8,357 bases of DNA from an uncultured Bacteroidota bacterium (GTDB lineage: Bacteria > Bacteroidota > Bacteroidia > Chitinophagales > Chitinophagaceae): contig CAINOM010000514.1 in the NCBI GenBank assembly GCA_903851455.1, positions 1 through 8,357 on the forward strand, in the 5' to 3' direction. Under the pieces are notes generated by a model, which had not been told where the DNA came from, did no database searches, and saw only the letters and a program-made list of their open reading frames with translations. Of the stretch, positions 1 to 6,235 are shown piece by piece (position 1 is the stretch's first letter; each line of letters opens with the position of its first letter). The position numbers and the translations under genes were made by a program.

Positions 1-520
1 CTCCAAGGTTCTTATCTGGTGCAAAAATGATCTTCTGGTCCTTTGGCAGACTCTCCACGATAAGCTGAGCATTGGATGACGTACATATTATATCGCTAAG
101 CGCTTTTATGCCAGCAGAACAATTGATGTATGAAATAACGAGGTGGTCAGGATGTTTATCCTTAAAAGCCTTAAAAAGCGCCGGCGGACAACTATCGCTC
201 AGTGAGCAGCCAGCTCTCAGATCGGGAAGCAGCACCTTTTTCTTAGGGTTAAGGATCTTAGCAGTCTCCGCCATGAAGTGCACCCCCGCAAATACTATGA
301 TATCTGCTTCGGTCTTTGCAGCATTCTGGGCCAGCCCCAGGCTGTCGCCAATATAGTCGGCTACGTCCTGTATATCCGGCTCCTGGTAGTAGTGCGCAAG
401 TATTACTGCATTTTTCTCTTTCTTCAGTTTGCTGATCTCTTCAAACAGATCCAGGGAGGGATCAATGTCTATATTCAGAAAACCTGTTCTTTCCAGTTCT
501 GCCTGTTTGATATCTTCCAT
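1..520 (-). CDS. nadA: Quinolinate synthase NadA (N-terminal part, cut by left edge)
   Basis: NadA condenses iminoaspartate with dihydroxyacetone phosphate to quinolinate, the second step of de novo NAD synthesis from aspartate. It is a cytosolic [4Fe-4S] enzyme. The minus strand from the ATG at 518-520 reads open to the left edge, giving 173 residues of a protein usually 300-370 long. Hallmark segments appear in order: ILAHYYQ (40-46), GDSLGLA (58-64), [10 protein letters not shown] (81-90), PDLRAGCS (99-106), [11 protein letters not shown] (130-140), CTSSNA (146-151) and FAPDKNLG (166-173). Cys105 in the RAGCS segment matches the first iron-sulfur ligand of the family; the other two ligands should lie beyond the edge. 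No clear Shine-Dalgarno precedes the ATG. No partner nadB or nadC is visible. The gene is divergent from the isomerase gene across the candidate origin. Identification is firm. Confidence 0.96.
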   Translation of the reverse strand, partial: MEDIKQAELERTGFLNIDIDPSLDLFEEISKLKKEKNAVILAHYYQEPDIQDVADYIGDSLGLAQNAAKTEADIIVFAGVHFMAETAKILNPKKKVLLPDLRAGCSLSDSCPPALFKAFKDKHPDHLVISYINCSAGIKALSDIICTSSNAQLIVESLPKDQKIIFAPDKNLG

Positions 521-571
521 ATCCGCTAAACATTTTGCCTGTTTATGTATCAATTTCTCTCAAAACCCCGA

Positions 572-580
572 TTATCCACA
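572..580 (+). promoter_or_regulatory. DnaA box, exact TTATCCACA
   Basis: A perfect match to the high-affinity DnaA box TTATCCACA, directly beside the AT-rich tract at 581-620. It is 52 bp upstream of the nadA start on the opposite strand, so DnaA bound here could also affect nadA transcription. Confidence 0.65.
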
Positions 581-648
581 CTCCTATTAATAACAATTTA
601 AAAATTTTAAAGAATCTAACTATTATTATTAGGGTTGGGGGTATGGGG
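581..648. other. Possible DNA-unwinding element with triplet repeats and G-run tract
   Basis: Bases 581-620 are almost entirely A and T. On the minus strand 620-631 reads TAATAATAATAG, a run of TAA/TAG triplets resembling DnaA-trio elements. Next to it, 632-648 holds three G runs (GGG, GGGGG, GGGG on the plus strand). On the minus strand the order is DnaA boxes, C-rich tract, triplets, AT-rich tract. This recalls the basal unwinding system described for bacterial origins, although the gap to the nearest box on that side (691-699) is wider than in the best studied case. The assignment is inference. Confidence 0.4.
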
Positions 649-690
649 AATAATAAAAGTTATTCCTATTGCAAATTAGAACCTTTTGGT

Positions 691-699
691 TTATTCACA
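691..699 (+). promoter_or_regulatory. DnaA box, TTATTCACA
   Basis: An exact match to the relaxed DnaA consensus TTATNCACA. It is paired with an identical 9-mer in the same orientation starting 22 bp downstream, about two helical turns, which would place two DnaA monomers on the same face of the DNA. Confidence 0.6.
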
Positions 700-712
700 A
701 CCTGCTGTTCAA

Positions 713-721
713 TTATTCACA
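713..721 (+). promoter_or_regulatory. DnaA box, TTATTCACA (second copy)
   Basis: Identical to the box at 691-699 and in the same orientation, 22 bp start to start. A tandem same-strand pair is typical of origin DnaA-box clusters and unlikely by chance in a region this short. Confidence 0.6.
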
Positions 722-766
722 CAAGAAAACCAGTGGTAGCGATGAACTAACAACAAAATTGGGAAT

Positions 767-775
767 TGTGGATTA
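767..775 (-). promoter_or_regulatory. DnaA-box-like site TAATCCACA
   Basis: Reads TAATCCACA on the minus strand, one mismatch from TTATCCACA. It faces the tandem plus-strand boxes, giving the mixed orientation often seen in origins. Weaker on its own than the exact boxes. Confidence 0.45.
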
Positions 776-819
776 AAAAACGTGTTAGTAAAAATGTAAA
801 CCTTGATATCGTAGATAAC

Positions 820-828
820 TGTGGAGAA
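820..828 (-). promoter_or_regulatory. DnaA-box-like site TTCTCCACA
   Basis: Reads TTCTCCACA on the minus strand, one mismatch from TTATCCACA. Its support comes mainly from membership of the cluster. Confidence 0.4.
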
Positions 829-918
829 AAATAAAAAATGAGGAATAACCTTATAAAATGCTTGTTACTTAAATAGTTATGTAGCGGAGAGGTTTTTTCT
901 ACAGCAGATACTCAATAC

Positions 919-927
919 TTTTCCACA
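919..927 (+). promoter_or_regulatory. DnaA-box-like site TTTTCCACA
   Basis: TTTTCCACA on the plus strand, one mismatch from the strong consensus. It lies just upstream of the duplicated GAAATAC/GGGGAAACA element. A further weak relative, TTTTGCACA on the minus strand, is at 1099-1107. Confidence 0.4.
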
Positions 928-931
928 CCCT

Positions 932-1024
932 GAAATACCCATTTCGGGGAAACACAAACACTGGTGATACATATATAATATCTATACCAATAAAAAGAAC
1001 GTCCGTGCGAAATACGGGGAAACA
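932..1024 (+). repeat. Duplicated GAAATAC...GGGGAAACA element (two copies)
   Basis: The second copy, 1009-1024, is GAAATACGGGGAAACA. The first, 932-954, has the same GAAATAC and GGGGAAACA halves separated by seven extra bases (CCATTTC). The copies are about 75 bp apart in direct orientation, upstream of the isomerase gene and at the edge of the DnaA-box cluster. An AT-rich stretch (about 967-997) lies between them. A protein-binding site or origin iteron is possible; I do not recognise the motif. Confidence 0.5.
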
Positions 1025-1122
1025 AATAATCTGTAGTTAAAGAAAAGAAGCGTTTAAAGTTTAATTTTAAAAATAAAGCCTGAAATATGGGAATAACGTG
1101 TGCAAAATGTCAAATTTTCGCA

Positions 1123-1130
1123 TAAATTTG
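1123..1130 (+). promoter_or_regulatory. Bacteroidota-type -7 element TAAATTTG
   Basis: Matches the Bacteroidota -7 consensus TAnnTTTG exactly, 32 bp before the ATG of the isomerase gene, so transcription would start close to 1137. No clear TTG -33 element sits at the expected distance, so the assignment rests on the -7 motif and position. Confidence 0.45.
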
Positions 1131-1162
1131 CCGTCCTTTATAAAACATAACACAAACCTGCA

Positions 1163-3364
1163 ATGTCTGTAATTCAAACGATTAGAAATAAATACGGAAA
1201 GATCGCTGGCGCGGTTATCGCGATCGCGCTTATAGGCTTTATCATATCTGATGCAAGGAATGGCTCTTTCGGGAGTTTTTTCGGTGGTCATGATTCCAAT
1301 GTAATGAAGATAAATGGCGTGAAGATAGACCCCAAGGAATATAACGCCCGCATCAAAGAATTTGAGACACTCTCCAAGATGTATAATAAAGTACATGAGC
1401 TGGATGATGCCGCTCGCGCACAAATTGATGAGCAGGCGGTGCAGAGCATAGTAGAGGAAGTGGTTATAGGCCAGGAGTGCGATAAGCTGGGCATACAGAC
1501 TACTGAAGATGAAAAGAAGGAAATGATCTACGGTCCTAATGTGGATCCAATGGTTGTAAACTTCACACTGGAAGGACAACCAATATTTGTGAACCGCGAA
1601 ACACACCAGTTCGATCCAACTATTATCAAACAGTTCGAAAAAGAGATCAACGAACAGGCAGCAAAAGTGGACCCAACCGGTAAGTATCGCGACGACTGGG
1701 AAACTGTTAAGAAATATGTTACCCGCAGGAGCAGGATCAATAAGTATCACGTCATGATGTCTAACTCTGTTTACGTTCCATGGTTCGTAGCAAAACATTC
1801 AGCGGTAGACCAGGGTTCAATGGCAGCTATAAAATATGTAAATGTTCCTTTCACTGCCGTTGCAGATAATGACGTGAAAGTTACAGACGAAGACATAAAA
1901 GATTACATGACCAAACACGCGGCAATGTTCCAGGCAGATGAGCCAACACGTGCTATAGAATATGTGTCGTTCGAGATCAATCCTTCTTCTGCCGATACTG
2001 CACGCGTGCTTGCTGCGCTCAACGATGTAAAAAATGACCTGGCTGCTGCAAAAGAAAAAGACACAAAGAATTTTGTAAACGGTAAGACCGACGACCAAAA
2101 CGCATACACAGAAGCCTACCTCAACAAAAGGACATTCACTTCGCGTTATGCAGATTCAATAATGGAAGCTCCGGTGAACAGCGTTTACGGACCATACTTT
2201 GAAAACGGCGGTTATAAGATCACAAAAATAGTAGACAGGAAAACACTTCCTGACTCCGTAAAGAACAGGCACATCCTGGTGCTGACAAAAGCACAGGGCA
2301 ACGAAGTAGCTACAGACACTGCTGCCCAGATGAAACTTGACAGCGCAATAGCCGAACTGAAGGCTGGCGTTAAATTTGATTCGGTAGTACAGAAATACTC
2401 AGTAGACGATGGCAGCAAAGACAAGGGCGGCGAGAGCACCATCACCCTGGTCCAAAGGCCAAACGTTCCAAAAGAATTCGGTGATTTTATCTTCGAAGGT
2501 AAAGTGGGTGAAACAAAAAAAGTAAAAGTTTCAAACGACAACTTTGCCGGATATTATTATATAGAAATAATGGAGCAAAAAGGAATTGCTCCTGCTGTTA
2601 AGACTGCGACTATTGTTAAGAACCTTGCACCAAGCGACAGCACAGTTAACGCGATCTACGGAAAAGCAAACGAGTTCGCCGGTAAAAATACGACAGCCGA
2701 ATCGTTTGACGCTTCGATAAAGAAACAAGGCTACGACAAAAGGATCGGTGACAATGTAAAGGTGACCAACTTCTCTATCACCGGCCTCGGCCCATCGAGA
2801 GAAGTAGTTCGCTGGATGTTCGGCCACAAGGTTGGCGATATCTCTGCCGTTTTCCAATTAGGTCAGCAGAGGTATGTGGTTGCGAAACTGATCTCTGTTG
2901 CAGATAAAGGTATTGCTCCGCTCAGCGCCGCCAATCGACCACAGATAGAACAAAGGATACGCGAAGAGAAGAAGGCGGATATGATAGCGAAAAAATATAC
3001 CGGTTCTCTCGAGTCTATCGCATCTGCTTCGGGCCAGCAGGTTCAGCAGGCAGACTCGGTGATAGCAGGTGGTGGCTATATACCAAATCTTGGTTTTGAG
3101 CCAAGGGTAATTGGTTACGCATTTGATGCCAGCTTACAGCCAAACACTGTATCTCCGGGTATCAAAGGAATGGGTGGTGTATATTTTATCTCTGTCCTTA
3201 ACCGCAACGTACCTCAATTGCCAGGCGACCAGAATTTGCTGATGCAGATACTCGGACCGCAACGCAGAAACCAGGAAATGCAGCTGATGAATGGTGTAAA
3301 CCAATCTATACAGCAGACCATTGCTAAAAAGGCAGATGCGACTTTCAACCCCGATAACTTTTAA
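1163..3364 (+). CDS. PpiD/SurA-like membrane-anchored peptidyl-prolyl isomerase
   Basis: This is a 733-residue periplasmic folding factor of the kind annotated in Bacteroidota as peptidylprolyl isomerase or SurA N-terminal-domain protein, probably assisting newly exported proteins. A short basic N-terminus and one membrane segment (about 13-29) would anchor it in the inner membrane with the rest in the periplasm. A SurA/PpiD-type chaperone region follows (about 43-200). The parvulin domain spans about 366-475, with RHILV (369-373), FDSVVQKYSVDDGS, KGGES near 420 and AGYYYIEI at 462-469. The C-terminal third has a second, degenerate parvulin-like segment (HKVGDISAVFQLGQQRYVVAKL). In active parvulins the GYHII motif supplies a catalytic histidine; here that position is Tyr465, so isomerase activity may be weak or lost, as reported for E. 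coli PpiD. Monocistronic: a -7 element upstream and a terminator just downstream. Confidence 0.88.
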   Translation: MSVIQTIRNKYGKIAGAVIAIALIGFIISDARNGSFGSFFGGHDSNVMKINGVKIDPKEYNARIKEFETLSKMYNKVHELDDAARAQIDEQAVQSIVEEVVIGQECDKLGIQTTEDEKKEMIYGPNVDPMVVNFTLEGQPIFVNRETHQFDPTIIKQFEKEINEQAAKVDPTGKYRDDWETVKKYVTRRSRINKYHVMMSNSVYVPWFVAKHSAVDQGSMAAIKYVNVPFTAVADNDVKVTDEDIKDYMTKHAAMFQADEPTRAIEYVSFEINPSSADTARVLAALNDVKNDLAAAKEKDTKNFVNGKTDDQNAYTEAYLNKRTFTSRYADSIMEAPVNSVYGPYFENGGYKITKIVDRKTLPDSVKNRHILVLTKAQGNEVATDTAAQMKLDSAIAELKAGVKFDSVVQKYSVDDGSKDKGGESTITLVQRPNVPKEFGDFIFEGKVGETKKVKVSNDNFAGYYYIEIMEQKGIAPAVKTATIVKNLAPSDSTVNAIYGKANEFAGKNTTAESFDASIKKQGYDKRIGDNVKVTNFSITGLGPSREVVRWMFGHKVGDISAVFQLGQQRYVVAKLISVADKGIAPLSAANRPQIEQRIREEKKADMIAKKYTGSLESIASASGQQVQQADSVIAGGGYIPNLGFEPRVIGYAFDASLQPNTVSPGIKGMGGVYFISVLNRNVPQLPGDQNLLMQILGPQRRNQEMQLMNGVNQSIQQTIAKKADATFNPDNF

Positions 3365-3399
3365 CCGGGTCCTGGCATAAGGTCTTCAGAGTTTTTTAG

Positions 3400-3434
3400 A
3401 AAAGAGGTTGTTTGCGAAAACAGCCTCTTTTTTT
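3400..3434 (+). terminator. Intrinsic terminator after the isomerase gene
   Basis: A 13-bp stem pairs 3401-3413 with 3418-3430, with one G-T wobble and a GCGA tetraloop, and runs straight into a T tract (3428-3434). It starts 36 bp after the stop codon, ends the isomerase transcript, and separates it from the merR-like gene. Confidence 0.9.
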
Positions 3435-3487
3435 GTTAAAGAGCATAGTTTTTTTATTGTTAGTGATAAATTTTGTAAATTGGAGTA

Positions 3488-4060
3488 ATGAGTGAGCGAA
3501 TTATTACACTATTTGGGGAAGAGATAATTCCTGAACAGGTAAAAGCTGTGGGGAAAAGCCGTGCTAAGAAAAAGCCGGAGGAGAAAAAAGAAGAAGAACA
3601 AAAAGAAGAGGCAACAGGCGAAGCGCTCAATGAAGAAACCGGGAGTGAAGATGAGATAATATCGACCGAACCTGTGCAGTCGGTTGAACCGCAGGCAGAG
3701 CGCGATGTGGAGAAAGTGGCCATTATACCCGAAGACTGGGACGGTGACAAAAAATATTATTCGATCGGCGAGGTAGCAGCACTATTTAAAGTAAAGACTT
3801 CACATATTCGTTTCTGGACCAATGAATTTAGACTCAAAGTGCGCACGACCCGCAAGGGCGACCGGCTTTTTACGCCGGAGCAGATACGCGAGTTAAGAGC
3901 CATTCATCACCTGGTAAAGGAGAGGGGCTTCACGCTTACGGGAGCAAAGGCCAAAATGAAGGCCCAGAATAAAATGGACGTAGAAACCATAGACCTGAAG
4001 CAATCTCTACTACAGCTGAGAAACAAATTACTGATCATCCGGAACCAGCTGGTCGGTTAG
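3488..4060 (+). CDS. MerR-family HTH transcriptional regulator with charged N-terminal tail
   Basis: A 190-residue putative DNA-binding regulator. The MerR-type winged helix-turn-helix lies at about 90-160: YYSIGEVAALF (90-100) forms the first helices, HIRFWTNEF the recognition region, and RTTRKGDRLFTPEQI the wing. No effector-binding domain follows; the short end (about 163-190) is leucine-rich and probably a dimerisation helix. The first 85 residues are unusual: a short hydrophobic opening (IITLFGEEIIPEQ), then a Lys/Glu-rich stretch likely to be disordered. Family members of this HTH-only type are usually nearer 100-130 residues. The ATG at 3488 keeps ITLFGEE in frame and has GGAG two to five bases upstream, too close for a good ribosome site. 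The target is unknown; the thioredoxin-like gene 32 bp downstream may be co-transcribed. Confidence 0.8.
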   Translation: MSERIITLFGEEIIPEQVKAVGKSRAKKKPEEKKEEEQKEEATGEALNEETGSEDEIISTEPVQSVEPQAERDVEKVAIIPEDWDGDKKYYSIGEVAALFKVKTSHIRFWTNEFRLKVRTTRKGDRLFTPEQIRELRAIHHLVKERGFTLTGAKAKMKAQNKMDVETIDLKQSLLQLRNKLLIIRNQLVG

Positions 4061-4092
4061 CGAGACCTTCCGGCCGTTTACAAACAGAGAAA

Positions 4093-4602
4093 ATGAAAAA
4101 AATATTATTCGCGATAATGCTGCTGTTCAGCACAGGTGTTATGGCGCAAAGTCCTGCGTACAGTATATCTAAAGACTCGGTAGATGGCGGGCTTATTTTC
4201 AATGGCCCCATCACCATAAGCGACCTGGAAAATGAAGCCACTTTTAAGTGGATGAAAAGCGGCCTGGATGATTATAAACCCTATGATGGCGCTGTAAGCT
4301 TTCTGAAAACCTATCTGAAGGATTATTCGCTGGTCGTGTTCATGGGTACCTGGTGCGACGATTCTCAAAACCTGGTACCTAAACTTGCTAAAGTGCTGCA
4401 GATGGCCGATTTCCCGCTTTCGAAACTTACTATGTACGGCACCGACCGGGCAAAAAAAACAAAGAACGCGGAAGAGAAAAAATATGATGTAAGCCTTGTA
4501 CCAACCATCATCGTACTGAAGAACGGAAAAGAGAAGGGGCGCATCACAGAATCTGTCAAAAAAACCATAGAAGACGATCTCGCCGCCATTGTTGCCTTTT
4601 AA
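4093..4602 (+). CDS. Secreted thioredoxin-fold protein with CDDS active site
   Basis: A 169-residue thioredoxin-like protein, probably exported. Residues 1-18 form a signal peptide (MKK, then a hydrophobic core) with predicted cleavage after VMA; the mature protein would begin with Gln19. The thioredoxin fold shows in the strand YSLVVFMGTW (78-87), the active site W87-C88-D89-D90-S91 and the cis-proline loop VPT (136-138). The usual second cysteine of CxxC is serine, so a classical dithiol-disulfide exchange is not possible with this site alone; a monothiol, isomerase-like or non-redox role fits better. WCxDS variants are known among Bacteroidota thioredoxin-family proteins. The gene follows the merR-like gene by 32 bp without a terminator, suggesting shared transcription. 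The substrate is unknown. Confidence 0.82.
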   Translation: MKKILFAIMLLFSTGVMAQSPAYSISKDSVDGGLIFNGPITISDLENEATFKWMKSGLDDYKPYDGAVSFLKTYLKDYSLVVFMGTWCDDSQNLVPKLAKVLQMADFPLSKLTMYGTDRAKKTKNAEEKKYDVSLVPTIIVLKNGKEKGRITESVKKTIEDDLAAIVAF

Positions 4603-4654
4603 TAATGTGAGCAATTTCCCGGGCCTGCTGCTAACTCCCGAACTTTATACTTTC

Positions 4655-4662
4655 TAACTTTG
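4655..4662 (+). promoter_or_regulatory. Bacteroidota-type -7 element TAACTTTG upstream of hutH
   Basis: An exact TAnnTTTG match 33 bp before the hutH ATG, nearly the same spacing as the element ahead of the isomerase gene. It suggests hutH has its own promoter. No obvious -33 TTG is seen at the usual distance. Confidence 0.5.
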
Positions 4663-4695
4663 CGCACTACTTAATATTCACGCTTAATAACTGCT

Positions 4696-6159
4696 ATGGA
4701 ATTACCGGAACATATATCCATTGATCAATTAATAAAAGGTCACGAAAAAATTACTTTATCTGAAGCTGCAAAAGGACGTATTGCCCATAACCGGGCATAT
4801 CTCGAGAATGTGCTGAAAGAAGGCAAGACACATTATGGCATCAACACCGGCTTTGGCTCACTGTGCAATGTGCGCATTGGTGATCACGAACTGGAACAAC
4901 TGCAGGAAAACCTTGTGTGTTCACATGCCTGCGGCATGGGCGATGAGGTGCCGGAGGAAATAGTGCGCCTGATGCTGCTGCTGAAAGTACATGGCCTGAG
5001 CCGGGGCTACAGTGGTGTGAGGGTAGAGATCGTGCAGCGCCTCGCTGATTTTTATAACCTCGGCATATCGCCGGTTGTGTATGAGCTGGGTTCGTTGGGC
5101 GCCTCCGGCGATCTTGCCCCCCTGGCGCATTTGTGCCTGCCGTTATTCGGCAAGGGAGAAGTACGATATAAAGGCGAAAAAATGCCTGCTTCGCAGGCCC
5201 TCAAAAAAGAAGGCCTGGAGCCTATAGCATTGGCTGCCAAAGAAGGCCTTGCCTTGCTGAACGGCACACAATTCATGAATGCCTATATCACCTGGTCGCT
5301 CATACAATCTAGAAAGTTATTACAGTGGGCAGATACGATCGGCGCTATGTCGGCCGATGCATTTATGGCTAAGGACGAACCATTTAAGCACCCCATACAC
5401 CGCGTGCGGCCGCACAAAGGCCAGATCGCGACTGCACAAAGAATACTAAAACTACTGTCCGGCAGCGAGATACAACACTTGCACAAGTCGCAGGTGCAGG
5501 ACCCATATTCGTTCCGCTGCATGCCGCAGGTGCATGGCGCATCGAATGACGTGGCGGATACGGTAACCAATGTGGTTGAAATAGAGATAAACTCGGTAAC
5601 CGATAACCCAATTGTGTTTCATGATGAGGACGCGATAATGAGTGGTGGCAATTTTCACGGGCAGCCATTGGCGCTGCATGCCGACTTCCTGGCGATCGCT
5701 ATGGCGGAGATAGGCAACATCTCAGAGAGAAGAACCTATCTACTGGTAAGCGGCCAGCGCGGATTGCCACCGTTCCTGGCGCCCAATGCCGGACTGAACA
5801 GCGGCTTCATGATCGCGCAATATACAGCTGCAGCCATTGTGAGCCAGAACAAGCAATACTGCACACCGGCATCGGTAGACAGTATTGTGAGCAGCAACGG
5901 ACAGGAAGACCATGTGAGCATGGGCGCAAATGCCGCAACGAAGCTACGCCGCGTGGTGATGAATGTGCAGCGCGTGCTCGCGATAGAGTTGCTTACTGCA
6001 GCGCAGGGGCTGGAGCTGCGCCGTCCACATAAATCATCGCCTGTGATCGAAAGTATCTGGAGCGATCTGCGCAAGTATGCATCATTCATGCCCGAAGACG
6101 ATATACTCCACGATAAACTGATCGCGGCAGAACGGTTTTTAGATACCCCTGCCCCCTAA
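4696..6159 (+). CDS. hutH: Histidine ammonia-lyase
   Basis: HutH removes ammonia from L-histidine to give trans-urocanate, the first step of histidine degradation, in the cytosol. At 487 residues it is close to the family norm of about 500. The catalytic MIO cofactor forms from Ala136-Ser137-Gly138 in GSLGASGDLAPLAHL. Other family marks are HYGINTGFG with Tyr47, SHACGMG with His77, NGTQFMN near residue 193, QDPYSFRCMPQ and CTPASVDSI. Glu404 in QEDHVSMG is the histidine-type residue; phenylalanine lyases carry Gln there. Together these favour HAL over tyrosine or phenylalanine lyase. hutU, hutI and hutG are not in the window, so the rest of the pathway must be elsewhere or absent. The last residues (DTPAP) are encoded within the 3' hairpin. 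Confidence 0.95.
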   Translation: MELPEHISIDQLIKGHEKITLSEAAKGRIAHNRAYLENVLKEGKTHYGINTGFGSLCNVRIGDHELEQLQENLVCSHACGMGDEVPEEIVRLMLLLKVHGLSRGYSGVRVEIVQRLADFYNLGISPVVYELGSLGASGDLAPLAHLCLPLFGKGEVRYKGEKMPASQALKKEGLEPIALAAKEGLALLNGTQFMNAYITWSLIQSRKLLQWADTIGAMSADAFMAKDEPFKHPIHRVRPHKGQIATAQRILKLLSGSEIQHLHKSQVQDPYSFRCMPQVHGASNDVADTVTNVVEIEINSVTDNPIVFHDEDAIMSGGNFHGQPLALHADFLAIAMAEIGNISERRTYLLVSGQRGLPPFLAPNAGLNSGFMIAQYTAAAIVSQNKQYCTPASVDSIVSSNGQEDHVSMGANAATKLRRVVMNVQRVLAIELLTAAQGLELRRPHKSSPVIESIWSDLRKYASFMPEDDILHDKLIAAERFLDTPAP

Positions 6160-6179
6160 AGGGGAGTATCTGGCTTTTT
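6141..6179 (+). terminator. Hairpin overlapping the hutH stop codon, probable terminator
   Basis: AGATAC (6141-6146) pairs with GTATCT (6166-6171), enclosing an inner CCCC-TAAA-GGGG hairpin (6153-6164). A five-T run follows at 6175-6179. The hutH stop codon (6157-6159) lies in the loop. It is imperfect because unpaired bases separate the two stems, but position and T run fit termination of hutH. The C-rich/TAAA/G-rich core could instead be a dispersed genomic repeat. Confidence 0.55.
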
Positions 6180-6235
6180 ACCGGATATCAGTTAGGGAAG
6201 ACTATTCGGCAATTTTATTTGAGTGTGAATAAAAT

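Larger units (their letters stand above)
521..1162. other. Candidate chromosomal replication origin (oriC-like intergenic region)
   Basis: This 642-bp AT-rich region holds no credible gene. It carries exact TTATNCACA DnaA-box matches at 572-580, 691-699 and 713-721 on the plus strand. Single-mismatch relatives lie at 767-775 (minus, TAATCCACA), 820-828 (minus, TTCTCCACA), 919-927 (plus, TTTTCCACA) and 1099-1107 (minus, TTTTGCACA). An AT-rich tract at about 581-620, a possible unwinding element, is followed by TAA/TAG-type triplets on the minus strand (620-631) and a run of G tracts (632-648). The flanking genes diverge, as is common at origins. Clustered DnaA boxes plus an AT-rich tract are the accepted bacterial oriC signature. 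That this is the functional oriC is inference, because no dnaA, dnaN or gyrB is in view and GC skew could not be computed. Confidence 0.6.

Noticed and set aside
72..529. Two overlapping plus-strand frames at the left end
   Set aside because: They lie opposite the clearly conserved NadA coding sequence on the minus strand.
632..648. A full G-quadruplex
   Set aside because: Only three G runs are present; the usual four-tract rule is not met.
535..750. A 71-codon plus-strand frame inside the candidate origin
   Set aside because: Low-complexity AT-rich translation with no motif; it runs through the DnaA boxes and G runs, and has no ribosome site or promoter.
1067..1798. A 243-codon open frame antisense to the start of the isomerase gene
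   Set aside because: The protein is rich in Cys, His, Phe and Tyr with no family resemblance, and the opposite strand encodes a clear isomerase; it is a shadow frame.
3440..3487. A promoter for the merR-like gene
   Set aside because: TAAATTTTG near 3467-3475 resembles TAnnTTTG but has one T too many and no well-spaced -33 element; too weak to list.
4105..4614. A 169-codon antisense frame over the thioredoxin-like gene
   Set aside because: No recognisable motif and biased composition, while the sense strand has a signal peptide and thioredoxin motifs.
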